Positions 1 to 8,828 of a stretch of DNA of 38,824 nt are shown here, piece by piece. A program made the translations under genes and the position numbers. The DNA comes from Micromonospora_J zhanjiangensis. GTDB taxonomy: Bacteria > Actinomycetota > Actinomycetes > Mycobacteriales > Micromonosporaceae. The notes under the pieces are model-generated. The model was given only the letters and a program-made list of their open reading frames with translations. It was not told where the DNA came from and searched no databases. Numbering within the stretch: position 1 is the stretch's first letter; every line of letters starts with the position of its first letter. The DNA is taken from NCBI RefSeq assembly GCF_042650605.1, contig NZ_JBHSBN010000041.1:1-38824 (forward strand). Direction: 5' to 3'.

Positions 1-571
1 CGGTGGTGATGGTGCCGCCGGTCTTCTTCGACTGTCGGACGCTCCAGTACTGGTTGAACGTCTTGGTGCCCTCGATCGAGGGGGCGTTGTAGCGGGTGGT
101 CTGGTAGATGTCGTACGTGCCGCCGTCACTGGTGACGGTGCCCTTGTACGTGCCGGTGGGCCGGTAGTTCCCCCAGTTGTCGACGACGTAGTACTCGACG
201 AGCGGGTTGCGGGTCCAGCCGTAGAGGGCGAGATAGGCGTTGCCGGACGTGTTGAAGCTGCCGGAGTAGTTCACGGTACGCCGCCCACCCGGGTTCCAGC
301 CCTTGCCGGCGACGAAGTTGTTGGTACCACCCCAGGAGGTGCTGTAGTTGCCGCCGGAGCCCAGGTTCATCGAGACCGTGCCCTGGCTGTCGGTCCAGAA
401 CGAGTAGAAGTAGCCGTTGTTCGTGCCGGTCTGGTTCGTCGTGACGGCCGCGTACGCGGTGCCGGGCAGCACCGTCGCGGCCGCTACCAGCGCGACCGCG
501 CAGGCACCGGTGAGCAGTAACCGGAGTCGGCCGCGGCCGCGGCCCGTCGGCGGGGCGGGAACGTCGTTCAT
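1..571 (-). CDS. Secreted GH11 endo-1,4-beta-xylanase (3' end outside window)
   Basis: Hydrolyses internal beta-1,4 bonds of xylan outside the cell. The first 190 residues are visible: a signal peptide with arginines near the start (RGRGRLRLLL), a hydrophobic core and a likely cleavage after TAYA-A at about residue 41, then the GH11 beta-jelly roll. Diagnostic motifs are NPLVEYYVVDNWG, whose Glu126 is the family nucleophile, and YWSVRQSKKTGG near residues 175-186. The acid/base Glu and any CBM lie beyond the window edge, so modularity is unknown. ATG at 571 is preceded by an AAGAGG-type ribosome site. It follows the ABC operon on the same strand but is separated by 261 bp that contain a promoter-like box and a palindrome, so it is probably a separate, substrate-controlled unit. 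The family is certain; the precise paralogue is not. Confidence 0.93.
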   Translation of the reverse strand, partial: MNDVPAPPTGRGRGRLRLLLTGACAVALVAAATVLPGTAYAAVTTNQTGTNNGYFYSFWTDSQGTVSMNLGSGGNYSTSWGGTNNFVAGKGWNPGGRRTVNYSGSFNTSGNAYLALYGWTRNPLVEYYVVDNWGNYRPTGTYKGTVTSDGGTYDIYQTTRYNAPSIEGTKTFNQYWSVRQSKKTGGTITT

Positions 572-797
572 CGGTGTGTTTCCTCTTCGGATGGGCTGGC
601 CGGAGCGCCGGGCGGGCGCGGTCCGACAGCGTGTCGGCGGCCGGCCGACGGCACGGTGCAGCGGCGTCGACAGGCGGTGGAGGTGTGATCCGGTCGTCGC
701 GCGGCCGACAACCGGAGGACCGCCTCGCGGCGGGGGCCCGGATCGACGATGGTCGAAATCCATCGATGGCGCCAGTCTCGGTCCGGCTCTGCCGGAC

Positions 798-821
798 TGT
801 CAACAACTTCCGGAAGTTTCC
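798..821 (-). promoter_or_regulatory. Candidate xylanase operator and -35 box
   Basis: On the minus strand a TTGACA hexamer (798-803) follows directly on a perfect 14-bp palindrome, AACTTCCGGAAGTT (805-818). This overlaps a second GGAA-N2-TTCC element (812-821). It sits just after the permease stop and about 230 bp before the xylanase start. No good -10 is seen at 17-18 bp (GAGACT around 774-779 is weak). GAAA/TTTC-type palindromes are known in front of actinobacterial xylanase genes. That this is the binding site of a xylan-responsive repressor is an inference. Confidence 0.5.
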
Positions 822-832
822 GAATCCGGAGG

Positions 833-3685
833 CTACGTCGCGATCCGGAGCACCTCGCTCAACCGCCGGCGGCGCCGCAGCGCCGACTCCACGGGCACCA
901 CCACGGCGACCGTCACCAGCGGCACGCCCGCCACCAGCGCGAGTCCCCACCACGGCAGGGCCGGCGCCGGACCGGTGGTCTGCCCGGTGAGCACCCGCAG
1001 CCCGAGCGGGTCCAGGGTCAGCCAGGCGAGCGACGCCCCCAGCAGCGGGCCGCCCAGCGCGGCGACGGCCACCGGCGGCAGCAGCTCACCCGCGACGATC
1101 CAGCGGGTGTCCCGTGGCCGCAGGCCCAGGGTGCGCAGCCGGGTCACGGTCTGCCACCGGTCCGGCGCGGCGGCGGTCGTACCGACGACGAGCCCCAGCG
1201 ACCCCAGCGCCAGCAGGGCCGCAGCGGTGACGAACGTCAGCCACAGCAGTCCCGACGTCAACGGCGCCGCCCGGCGGTCCCGCAGCACGTCCGCGCGCAG
1301 CACGGTGTCCCCGGCCACGGCGTTCGCGGTGACGGCGCGCGCCGACCCGGGACCGGTCACCCAGACCGTGTTCGGGTCGGTGGGGATTCCGGCGGCGGCC
1401 ACGGTCGCGGCGTCGACGAGGACGACGTCGCCGGTGAGGCCGATCGCGGCTGCCGTACCGACCGCGACGAGCCGGACGGCGGGCGCGGCGTCGCGCAGCA
1501 GGTCCAGCGCCATGCCCGGCCGCAGGCCGCCGTCGTCCGAGCCCACCAGCACCGGTACGTCACCGGATCCGCGCGCCGGGAGCCGATCGAGCGCCGGCTC
1601 GTCCGGCAACGGCGTGCCGGACCGCAGCCGCCGGAACGCGACCGCGTCCACCACGACCAGGCGCGGCCGGACGACGGTTCCGGCGGCGCGCACGCGTACC
1701 CCGTCGGTGACCCGGCCGGCGACGGCCCGCCGGACGCCCGGTGCGGCGGCGATGCGCCGCGCGAGCTCGGGCGTGGACGCCTCGGCGGCGGGCGCGACCT
1801 CGACGCGGGCGTCGGCGCCGACGGTGCGCCAGGCGCCGTCCGACAGGCCCCGCTCGGCCGTGGCGCGGACGGTGACCGCGAACCCGGCCAGCGCGGCCGC
1901 GGTCACCAGGACCAGCAGCGGCAGCATCCGCCCGGCGGTGGCGGCGGCGCGGGCGGCACCGAAGACCGCCAACGGGCGGCGCGAGCGCAGGGCCCGCGCC
2001 AGGGCGACGTCGACCGCGGCGGGCAGCAGCCGCAGCAGGACGAGCGACGCGACGAGCACGGCCAGGGTGGGTGCGCTCGCGGGTAGCGTCGCGCCACCGT
2101 CCTGGCCGGACCCCGGACCTGCCGTATCGTCGGCGGCCGGCAGGAGGCCGCGCTGGTGCAGGGCGACGAAGGCGGCGACCGCCGCGATCAGGAGCGCCAC
2201 CTCGGCGGCGGCGCGCCGCAACTGGCCGGTGCGCCGGGCCCAGGCGCGTGTGGCCCGGTTGGCCGGGACGGCCCGGGCGCGGGTGGCGTCGGCGGCGGTG
2301 CGGACGCCGAGAACCGGCCCGGCGCCGGCCACGGTGAGCAGCACCGGCAGCGTCCATCCCCAGGCGGCACCCGGAGCGACCGTACGGGCCGCGGCCAGCC
2401 CCACCGCGGCGGCGACCACCGCCACCGCCACCGACTCGATCAGCAGCTCGGCGCCGATGTCGGGCAGCGCCGCGCCGCGTTGCCGGGCGGCGGCCAGCGC
2501 CGGTACGCGGCGGCGGTTCACCGCGTCGGCGGTGAGCAGCAGGACCAGTACGGCGACGGTCAGGAAGCCGATCAGCAGGACGGACGCCTGCGTCGACGCG
2601 GTGGCCACCTGGGCCCGGACGTCACGCAGCACGGTGTCGAGGCCGGTCTGCCATTTCAGCGAGCCGTCCAGGCGGCTGGAGGAACCGGACCGGGCCTTCA
2701 GGTTGACCACGGCGGCGGCGATCGCCCCGGCGGACCCGGAGTCGAACGCGGTCGGGTCCGGGGTGAACCAGACGGTACGTTGCAGTTGGTCCTGGTCGAC
2801 GGCGAGCCGGGCGTCGGGCAGGGAGCCGCGCGACAGCAGTCCGGCGAACCGGTTGCTGCCCAGACCGTCGACGCCGGCGGCCGGGCGCAGCAACCCGGGG
2901 ACGGACCGCCAGCCGGGATCGGTGTCGTCCACCGCCCGGAAGACGCCGCTGACCCGGACCTCCCTGGCGTTCGAACGATCGTCCCGGAGGGGGATCCGGT
3001 CGCCGGGGCGTACCCCCAGGGCGTCGGCGTTCGCCTCGGACAGGCCGATCTGCACCGGCCAGGGCGGCCCCCGCGGGGGGACCTCTATGCGCTCGTCCAG
3101 CGGCGCGACGCTCGCCCCCGGGGCGCCGCCCGCGATCCAGGTCACGCGTGGACCGTCGTCCGCGCCGGGACCGCCGGCCAGGTAGGCCAGTTGAAGGGCG
3201 CGCTGCACACTCCCGTCGGCGACCTTCAGGACGGTGCTGGTGACGGTGGCGACCGGCGGCCGGACCACGTGACCCAGCACCGGCCCGAGCGCCTCCGCGG
3301 CCCGGTCGCGGAAGGCGGTCACGTCATCGGCCAGGAGCGGGTTGCGGGTACGCCCGCCGTGCTCCCCGTCGTCGCCCTCCAGTGCAGCCTGGACCAGCAG
3401 GTCGGCGGCGCCGCCGGACCCGCGCAGCGCGTCCCGGACGGCCTCGTCGGCGGTGGCCCGCAGCCGTGGCGGTACGGCGGCGGCGAGCATCGTGACGACC
3501 GCGACCACGACGGCGGTCAGCAGCAGCGGCCCGGCGTCGGCGCGGGCCCGACCGCGGACGCTGGGCCAGTGCGGGGCCGGCGCCCACCGCGGCCACCGGA
3601 CCCGACGCGCGGTGGACCGGTTCGCGGGATCGGCCGCCGGGGTGGACCGGCCGGCGGCGGGGGAGTCCACGGTGGACCGGCTCAC
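833..3685 (-). CDS. FtsX-family ABC transporter permease (downstream subunit)
   Basis: A 950-aa integral membrane permease of the FtsX/MacB type, the membrane partner of LolD/MacB-like ATPases in exporters that move lipoproteins, peptides or lipid-linked cargo, or act as mechanotransmission devices. A helix near the N terminus (LLLTAVVVAVVTMLAAAV) is followed by a long extracytoplasmic domain. Then come several Ala/Leu/Val helices in two FtsX-like blocks (around VLLIGFLTVAVLVLLLTADAV and LVAGVPLVTVAVVVPV). The start is GTG at 3685, which overlaps the upstream permease stop as GTGA. An upstream in-frame extension to 3808 is rejected because it lies within the preceding gene. It is the last gene of the four-gene operon. 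The cargo cannot be deduced. Confidence 0.85.
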   Translation of the reverse strand: MSRSTVDSPAAGRSTPAADPANRSTARRVRWPRWAPAPHWPSVRGRARADAGPLLLTAVVVAVVTMLAAAVPPRLRATADEAVRDALRGSGGAADLLVQAALEGDDGEHGGRTRNPLLADDVTAFRDRAAEALGPVLGHVVRPPVATVTSTVLKVADGSVQRALQLAYLAGGPGADDGPRVTWIAGGAPGASVAPLDERIEVPPRGPPWPVQIGLSEANADALGVRPGDRIPLRDDRSNAREVRVSGVFRAVDDTDPGWRSVPGLLRPAAGVDGLGSNRFAGLLSRGSLPDARLAVDQDQLQRTVWFTPDPTAFDSGSAGAIAAAVVNLKARSGSSSRLDGSLKWQTGLDTVLRDVRAQVATASTQASVLLIGFLTVAVLVLLLTADAVNRRRVPALAAARQRGAALPDIGAELLIESVAVAVVAAAVGLAAARTVAPGAAWGWTLPVLLTVAGAGPVLGVRTAADATRARAVPANRATRAWARRTGQLRRAAAEVALLIAAVAAFVALHQRGLLPAADDTAGPGSGQDGGATLPASAPTLAVLVASLVLLRLLPAAVDVALARALRSRRPLAVFGAARAAATAGRMLPLLVLVTAAALAGFAVTVRATAERGLSDGAWRTVGADARVEVAPAAEASTPELARRIAAAPGVRRAVAGRVTDGVRVRAAGTVVRPRLVVVDAVAFRRLRSGTPLPDEPALDRLPARGSGDVPVLVGSDDGGLRPGMALDLLRDAAPAVRLVAVGTAAAIGLTGDVVLVDAATVAAAGIPTDPNTVWVTGPGSARAVTANAVAGDTVLRADVLRDRRAAPLTSGLLWLTFVTAAALLALGSLGLVVGTTAAAPDRWQTVTRLRTLGLRPRDTRWIVAGELLPPVAVAALGGPLLGASLAWLTLDPLGLRVLTGQTTGPAPALPWWGLALVAGVPLVTVAVVVPVESALRRRRRLSEVLRIAT

Positions 3686-6600
3686 GACGACTCCCTCAGG
3701 TGGGCGGCGTCCGCGCGGCGGGCCCGGACGGTGACCCCGACCACCACGGCGAGCGCGCTGCCGACCAGCAGCACGGCCAGCAGGCCCGCCTCGACGGCCC
3801 ACGGCCACCGGGGCAGGGCGGGCGGCACCGGTGCCGCCCCGGTGTCCGAGCGGACCAGCAGGGGCGCGACGAATCGGGTGGCGAGCGCGCCGACGACCGC
3901 ACCCGCGGCGAGCAGCGGCAGCAGGACGCCGACGTGTTGACCGAGCAGGACGGCGCGGACCTCGCGGCGGGTCATCCCCAGCGCCCGTAGCCGCGCCACC
4001 TCGCGACCGCGGATCAGCAGGTCGCAGGTCACGTGCAGGGCGACACCGGCGAGCAGCAGCAGGGCCGCCGCGGCCACCAGCAGCCGCAGCGCGGCCGGCA
4101 GCCCGGCACCGAGCGGACCATCGGTGTGCCGGGCGGTCTCACCGGCGCGGGTGACGATCGTGCCCAGGTGCAGGGCGGCGACGCGTTCGACGGCGTCGGC
4201 CCGGTCGGGCCGGCCCACCCACCAGGCGTCCACCGGGCACGTCAGGTCGCCGCTGGCGGCCAGGCCGCGGCACAGGGTGTCCAGGTCCGCCAGCACGGCG
4301 GCCGCGCCGGGCGCGGACGGTACGGAGGGCACCACCTCGACGATCCGGACCGGAACGGCTGTGGTGCCCAGGGTGAGACTGAGCCCGGAGCCGCGCCCGA
4401 GCCCCAACTCGTCGGCGAACCGCGCCGAGACGGCCACCGGCACCGGTCCGGCGGCCGGGAAGGCGGTGGCGACGAGCGTACGCGCCGCCTCCTGGGCGCC
4501 GGTGAGCCGCACCCCCGCCGTCATCGTCAGCCGGGTGCCGGCCGGGGCGCGGGTCACGGTGACGGCCGGACCGGAGAGCGTCCCGGGTGCGGGCGGGGCG
4601 GAGGTGGCCGTCCACGGCGACCCGGCCGCCGGGCCGGCGGGGTCGGCCACCGGTGGCACGGTGAGCGTGACGGCGACCCGACTGGGCTCGACGCCGGGCG
4701 CGGCATCGGGGGCGACGTCGGCGAAGTCGACCTGCACCGGCAGGGCCACCGCCACCAGCCGGAGCCCGTCGGCCGTCGCGCAGGCCGGCAACGGGTACGG
4801 CCTTCCGTCCAGGGGCAGCGGTGCGCCGGCGCAGAACGTCCGCAGGCCGGTGGCGTCCTGCAACATCAGCCGAGGGGTAACGGTGAGCGGGAACGCGCCG
4901 GTCGCCGTCCCGGTCAGGGTGAGCACCGCGTCGACCGGGACGGGGACTCCGGTGACGCGGGTCGGCGGCGCGAGGGTCGCGGTCACCTCCGGCCAACCAC
5001 GACCGTCGTCCAGCCGGCCGTGCAGCAGGCTCGCGGACCGGGTGGTGTCCACCGCGACCAGCCGTGGCGGGTCGTCACCGCCGCCGAGCCACTGCCCGAC
5101 GGCGATGCCCCGGTCGGTGACCGGGCTCACCACGCCGCCGGTGGCCGCGCTGACGGTCACGCCCTGTCCGGCGGCGGGCGGGGCGGCGAGGGTGACCGCG
5201 AGGTCACCGCCGACGGCCAGGTCGGCCTGGTCGTGCTGCGAACGTTCCACGGTGGCGTCCAGGGCCACCCCGAACGTCCCGGCCGCGCAGGCCAGACCGA
5301 TCAACAGGCCCGCGGCGACCGTCTGCGGCCGCCGGGCGGCCTCGAACGCGGCCAGCGGCAGCACCAGCCCACGGGCCCGGCGGGCCAGCCGTTCGGCGAC
5401 CCGCAGCGCGGGCGGCACCAGGCGCAGTGCCACCGCGGCGCCCGCGGTGAGCAGCAGCGCGGGCGCGAGCAGCCGGACCGTGTCGGTGCGCGCGTCGGCG
5501 CCGGCGGGCTGGGCGCGCAGTTGCCACCAACCGACGGCGGCGAACGCCGCGAGCAGCAGGTCGGCACCGGACCGGGCCAGTGGTTCCCACCGGTGGCGAC
5601 GGTCCGCGACCGTACCGGCCGGCCGGGCCGCGCGGACGACGAGCACCGCGGCGAGCGCCAGCGCGCCACCGGCCACCGCGAGCAGTTGGCCGCCGGTCAC
5701 CGTCGGCCGGTCGGCGAGACCGGCGCCCACCAGTGGCGGCATGCGGGTCAGGCCGGCGTGCAGGACGGCCGAGGCGGGGATCGCCAGCGCGGCGGCGAGG
5801 CCGGCGAGCGCGCCGGCCTCGACCATCGCGGCGGTGGCGAACTGGCCGCGGCTGAGGCCCAGGGCGGACAGCAGGGTGGTCTCGTCGGCGCGTACCCCGG
5901 CGGTGAGCCGGCCGGCCAGGGCCAGCGCCGCCGCGGTCAGGACGCCACCGAGCAGCGCGACCGCGAGCACTGTGGCGGTGGTGATCCGCTGCTGCACCTC
6001 GGCGGCCCGCAGGGTCGACGGCAGCCGGGAGGCGACGCGGCCGATCTGCACCCGGTCGCCGACGGCACGGGTCAGCCGGGGATCCGCGGTGCGCACCGCC
6101 GCGGCGACGGTGTCGAGCTCCCGGAAGGTGACGGCAGACAGGTCGGGACGGGCGGTGATCTCCAACCGGTCGACGGTGGAGCCACCGGCGAGCAGGTCGG
6201 CGACATCGACGACGAACGGACCGTAGGCGTGGACCGGTTCCGCGGAGCGGCCGTCACCGAAGGCGAGGTCGTAGCCCGCGGCGCCGAGCGGGTCCCGGTC
6301 CCAGCCGGCGTTCGGCAGTGGACGCACGACCCCGACGACGACCACGTCGACCGCGGCGGCGGGGGCCACCGGGCCACCGGACAGCTCCGGTCCCAGGTGC
6401 ACGCGGCTGCCGGGGGCGAGCCCGAGCTGCCGCGCGGTCGGTTCGAGCACCACGGCCTCGTGCGGCGCGGCCGGAGTCCCGGTGCCGGTCGCGGCGCGTG
6501 GCCACCGCCCGGCGGCCAGCACCGCCCGGTCCGGCAGATCCTCCACCCCGGACAGGTACGCCTCGGCCGGTACGCCGTCCGGCCGGCCCGGCAGCGACCG

Positions 6601-6951
6601 CATCGCGGACGAACCGCGCGCCGCCGTCGTCGCCGTGAACGGGGCGAGGGTCGAGGTCAGCACGCCCCGGGTGTCCGCGACGACGGACCGCGCGTCCGGA
6701 CCACGGACGGTGACCGTGTACGCGGTGACCTCGACGTCCCCGGGATCGGCCCGGGACACGGCGACCCGAACGGCCCGGTCGGCGGTGCGGTCCACCAGCA
6801 GCGCGCAGGTGCCCAGCAGGGTGGCGCCGATCGTGACGACCACCAGCAGTGCCGCCAGCATCGGCCACTGCACCCGGGCCCGACGAACCAGCAGCCTCAG
6901 CACGGTCCGCCCCGGACAGCCACGGGCCTCACCCGTCCACCCGGCCGTCAC
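3682..6951 (-). CDS. FtsX-family ABC transporter permease (large subunit)
   Basis: A 1089-aa FtsX-type permease. It has an N-terminal membrane anchor (MLAALLVVVTIGATLLGTCALLV) and a first extracytoplasmic domain. A central helical block follows (ITTATVLAVALLGGVLTAAALALAG), then a second large extracytoplasmic domain rich in Pro and Thr. A C-terminal block includes a conserved-type loop, REVARLRALGMTRREVRAVLLGQ, which is the usual FtsX cytoplasmic coupling segment that contacts the ATPase. GTG at 6951 overlaps the ATPase stop by 23 bp. A second GTG at 6903, just before LRLLVRRARVQW, is an equally plausible start and would leave a 25-bp gap. It works with the two ATPases and the second permease as one exporter or as two half-systems. 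The substrate is unknown. Confidence 0.85.
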   Translation of the reverse strand: MTAGWTGEARGCPGRTVLRLLVRRARVQWPMLAALLVVVTIGATLLGTCALLVDRTADRAVRVAVSRADPGDVEVTAYTVTVRGPDARSVVADTRGVLTSTLAPFTATTAARGSSAMRSLPGRPDGVPAEAYLSGVEDLPDRAVLAAGRWPRAATGTGTPAAPHEAVVLEPTARQLGLAPGSRVHLGPELSGGPVAPAAAVDVVVVGVVRPLPNAGWDRDPLGAAGYDLAFGDGRSAEPVHAYGPFVVDVADLLAGGSTVDRLEITARPDLSAVTFRELDTVAAAVRTADPRLTRAVGDRVQIGRVASRLPSTLRAAEVQQRITTATVLAVALLGGVLTAAALALAGRLTAGVRADETTLLSALGLSRGQFATAAMVEAGALAGLAAALAIPASAVLHAGLTRMPPLVGAGLADRPTVTGGQLLAVAGGALALAAVLVVRAARPAGTVADRRHRWEPLARSGADLLLAAFAAVGWWQLRAQPAGADARTDTVRLLAPALLLTAGAAVALRLVPPALRVAERLARRARGLVLPLAAFEAARRPQTVAAGLLIGLACAAGTFGVALDATVERSQHDQADLAVGGDLAVTLAAPPAAGQGVTVSAATGGVVSPVTDRGIAVGQWLGGGDDPPRLVAVDTTRSASLLHGRLDDGRGWPEVTATLAPPTRVTGVPVPVDAVLTLTGTATGAFPLTVTPRLMLQDATGLRTFCAGAPLPLDGRPYPLPACATADGLRLVAVALPVQVDFADVAPDAAPGVEPSRVAVTLTVPPVADPAGPAAGSPWTATSAPPAPGTLSGPAVTVTRAPAGTRLTMTAGVRLTGAQEAARTLVATAFPAAGPVPVAVSARFADELGLGRGSGLSLTLGTTAVPVRIVEVVPSVPSAPGAAAVLADLDTLCRGLAASGDLTCPVDAWWVGRPDRADAVERVAALHLGTIVTRAGETARHTDGPLGAGLPAALRLLVAAAALLLLAGVALHVTCDLLIRGREVARLRALGMTRREVRAVLLGQHVGVLLPLLAAGAVVGALATRFVAPLLVRSDTGAAPVPPALPRWPWAVEAGLLAVLLVGSALAVVVGVTVRARRADAAHLRESS

Positions 6952-7651
6952 TGATCCGGATCACCCGGTCCGCGAGGGCCATCATCACCGGATCGTGCGT
7001 GGACACCAGCGCCGTGACGCCCTCGGACTCCACCACTCCACGCAGCAACGCCATCACCGACAGGCCCGTCTCGGCGTCCAGCTGGCCGGTCGGCTCGTCG
7101 GCGATCAGCAACCGCGGCGAGGCGGCCAGGGCACGGGCGATCGCCACCCGCTGCTGCTGCCCGCCGGACAGCTCCGCCGGCCGCTGCCGGGCGTGGTCGG
7201 CCAGGCCCACCAGTTCCAGCAGCAACTCGACGCGGCGCTCGCGTTCGGCCGACGGCAGCCGGGCCAGCCGCAACGGGGCGCCGACGTTCTCCGCGGCCGA
7301 CAGCACCGGGATCAGGCCGAACGTCTGGAAAACGTAGGCGACCCGGCCGCGCCGCAACCGGGACAGGCCGTCCTCGTCCAGCGCCGTGACGTCGGTGCCG
7401 TCGACGTGGAGGCTGCCGGCGTCCGGGCGGTCCAAACCACCGACGACGTTGAGCAGGGTGGTCTTCCCGGAACCGGACCGGCCGACGAGGGCGACCATGG
7501 TGCCGGCGGCGACGTCGAACGACACGCCCCGCAGGGCGTGCACGGTGGCGGTCCCGCTGCCGAACCGCCGGTGCACGTCGCGCACCCGCAGCAGCGGAGC
7601 GCCGGCCGGGCCCGTCGGTTCCTTGTCGTCACCGTCGGACACGGCGACCAT
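6929..7651 (-). CDS. ABC transporter ATP-binding protein (LolD/MacB type)
   Basis: A 240-aa cytoplasmic ATPase that powers the adjacent FtsX-type permeases. All motifs are intact: Walker A GRSGSGKTT (57-65), Q-loop VFQT (about 107-110), signature LSGGQ (161-165), Walker B LLIADE (181-186) and the H-loop STHD (His219). The DVTALDEDGLSRLRRGRVAYVFQ stretch is typical of the LolD/MacB subgroup rather than of nutrient importers. It starts at ATG 7651, 18 bp after the preceding ATPase gene, with no strong ribosome site visible. Translation may therefore depend partly on the upstream gene. Its 3' end overlaps the large permease, which supports a single transcript. Confidence 0.92.
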   Translation of the reverse strand: MVAVSDGDDKEPTGPAGAPLLRVRDVHRRFGSGTATVHALRGVSFDVAAGTMVALVGRSGSGKTTLLNVVGGLDRPDAGSLHVDGTDVTALDEDGLSRLRRGRVAYVFQTFGLIPVLSAAENVGAPLRLARLPSAERERRVELLLELVGLADHARQRPAELSGGQQQRVAIARALAASPRLLIADEPTGQLDAETGLSVMALLRGVVESEGVTALVSTHDPVMMALADRVIRISDGRVDG

Positions 7652-7669
7652 CCACGGTCGACGCGCGGG

Positions 7670-8602
7670 TCACGGCGTTCCGCCGGTGTCCGGGCGGATG
7701 GTGACGTGGTCGGCTTCCAGGGCCAACCGGACCCGTCTGGTCAGCGCCAGCGCCTCGCGGTACTCGCGCGGCACCTGGACCCGCCCGGCCCGGTCCATCA
7801 CGGCGTACTCCTCGGCGATCACGTGGGTCCCCCCGTCGTCGTCGGTGGCGGTCCGGCGCAACACCTCACTGCTGGTCCGCCCGTCGCGGATCGCCACGGT
7901 CCGCTGGACCTGCCCGCTGACCTCGGGATCGTGGGTCACCACGACGACGGTGACGCCGAGTCGCTGGTTGACGGTCCGCAACGCCTCGAAGACCTCCGCC
8001 GAGGTGGCGGTGTCCAGTTCCCCCGTCGGCTCGTCGGCCAGCAGGACGCGCGGCGTGTTGGCCAGCGCCGCCGCGATGGCCACCCGCATCTGCTGCCCAC
8101 CGGACAGCTGGGTCGGACGCCGGTCGGCGCAGTCGGCCACCCCGAGGGCGGCCAGCAGCTCACCGGTACGGGCCCGCCGGGTCCGGGCCGGCACCCGGGC
8201 CGCGGTCATCGGCAGGTCGACCATCTGTCCCGCGGTCAGGTACGGCAGCAGATTGGCGGTCGTCTGCTGCCGGACGAACCCGACGGTGTGCCGCCGGTAG
8301 CGCACCCGGTCGGCGCGGGACATCGTCAGCAGGTCCCACCGGTCGACGCGGGCCCGACCCGCCGTCGGGGCGTCGATCCCGGCCAGGATGGACAGCAACG
8401 TCGACTTGCCCGAGCCGGACGCGCCGACCACGGCGATCATCTCGCCGCCGTCGACCACCAGGTCCAACCCCTGCAGCGCCTGCACCTCGACCGAGCCGGA
8501 CTGGTAGATCCGGACCAGGCTCTCGCAGACGATCAGCGCGTCCCGGCCGAACTCCGGTGCCCGCGCGGGGGGCTGCGGCAGGGACAGCGGGATGGTGGAC
8601 AT
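7670..8602 (-). CDS. ABC transporter ATPase with C-terminal AbrB/SpoVT-like domain
   Basis: First gene of the exporter operon, 310 aa. Residues 20-250 form a complete LolD/MacB-type ATPase: Walker A GASGSGKST (60-68), Q-loop QQ at 112-113, signature LSGGQ (167-171), Walker B VLLADE (186-191), H-loop HD at 224. After an acidic linker (DDDGG), residues 266-304 read VMDRAGRVQVPREYREAL followed by RVRLALEADHVTIRP. This matches the D-x-x-G-R-V-x-x-P...R...L...V-x-L...D-x-V-x-I-R-P pattern of AbrB/SpoVT swapped-hairpin DNA-binding or dimerisation domains. ATG at 8602 is chosen because GGAGGAG lies 5-9 bp upstream; the 23-residue upstream extension lacks such a site. The role of the added domain is unknown: it could dimerise the ATPase or tie it to transcription. 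Confidence 0.88.
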   Translation of the reverse strand: MSTIPLSLPQPPARAPEFGRDALIVCESLVRIYQSGSVEVQALQGLDLVVDGGEMIAVVGASGSGKSTLLSILAGIDAPTAGRARVDRWDLLTMSRADRVRYRRHTVGFVRQQTTANLLPYLTAGQMVDLPMTAARVPARTRRARTGELLAALGVADCADRRPTQLSGGQQMRVAIAAALANTPRVLLADEPTGELDTATSAEVFEALRTVNQRLGVTVVVVTHDPEVSGQVQRTVAIRDGRTSSEVLRRTATDDDGGTHVIAEEYAVMDRAGRVQVPREYREALALTRRVRLALEADHVTIRPDTGGTP

Positions 8603-8642
8603 GGCTCTCCTCCACCCGGCGGGCGCCGACCGGGCAAGAAAC

Positions 8643-8671
8643 CTTATCGTTCTCCCACGCGCCGCCGTCAA
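8643..8671 (-). promoter_or_regulatory. Promoter of the FtsX/ABC exporter operon
   Basis: The minus strand shows TTGACG (8666-8671), a 17-bp spacer and GATAAG (8643-8648), a good housekeeping-sigma promoter about 40 bp upstream of the ATPase start at 8602. Confidence 0.6.
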
Positions 8672-8694
8672 GACCGACCGAGCGCCGAACCGGT

Positions 8695-8712
8695 TGATTC
8701 ATAAGATGATTC
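8695..8712 (-). promoter_or_regulatory. Direct repeat upstream of the exporter promoter
   Basis: TGATTC occurs twice in tandem with a 12-bp period (8695-8700 and 8707-8712), about 25 bp upstream of the -35 box. Tandem hexamers here would suit an activator such as a two-component response regulator. No such regulator gene is nearby, and the repeat could be chance. A separate short inverted repeat, TCCCC-GTTC-GGGGA, lies at 8722-8735 between this site and the GH43 stop. Confidence 0.3.
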
Positions 8713-8828
8713 GGTCGGGCGTCCCCGTTCGGGGAGGGTGGTTGTCCCCATTTCTGGACGTACGCATCTGATGGATCGCGGGTGGTCGTGGCGACGATCC
8801 GGGACCGCGGTCATCCCGGGCCGGACCG

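Noticed and set aside
417..3185. A 922-codon open frame antisense to the FtsX permease
   Set aside because: Arg/Ser/Thr-rich low-complexity translation without domains. It is the expected mirror of a GC-biased gene, and the minus frame has clear membrane helices and family motifs.
4033..6954. A 973-codon plus-strand frame opposite the large permease
   Set aside because: Gly/Arg/Gln-rich, no recognisable fold, fully antisense to a gene with good FtsX features and operon overlaps.
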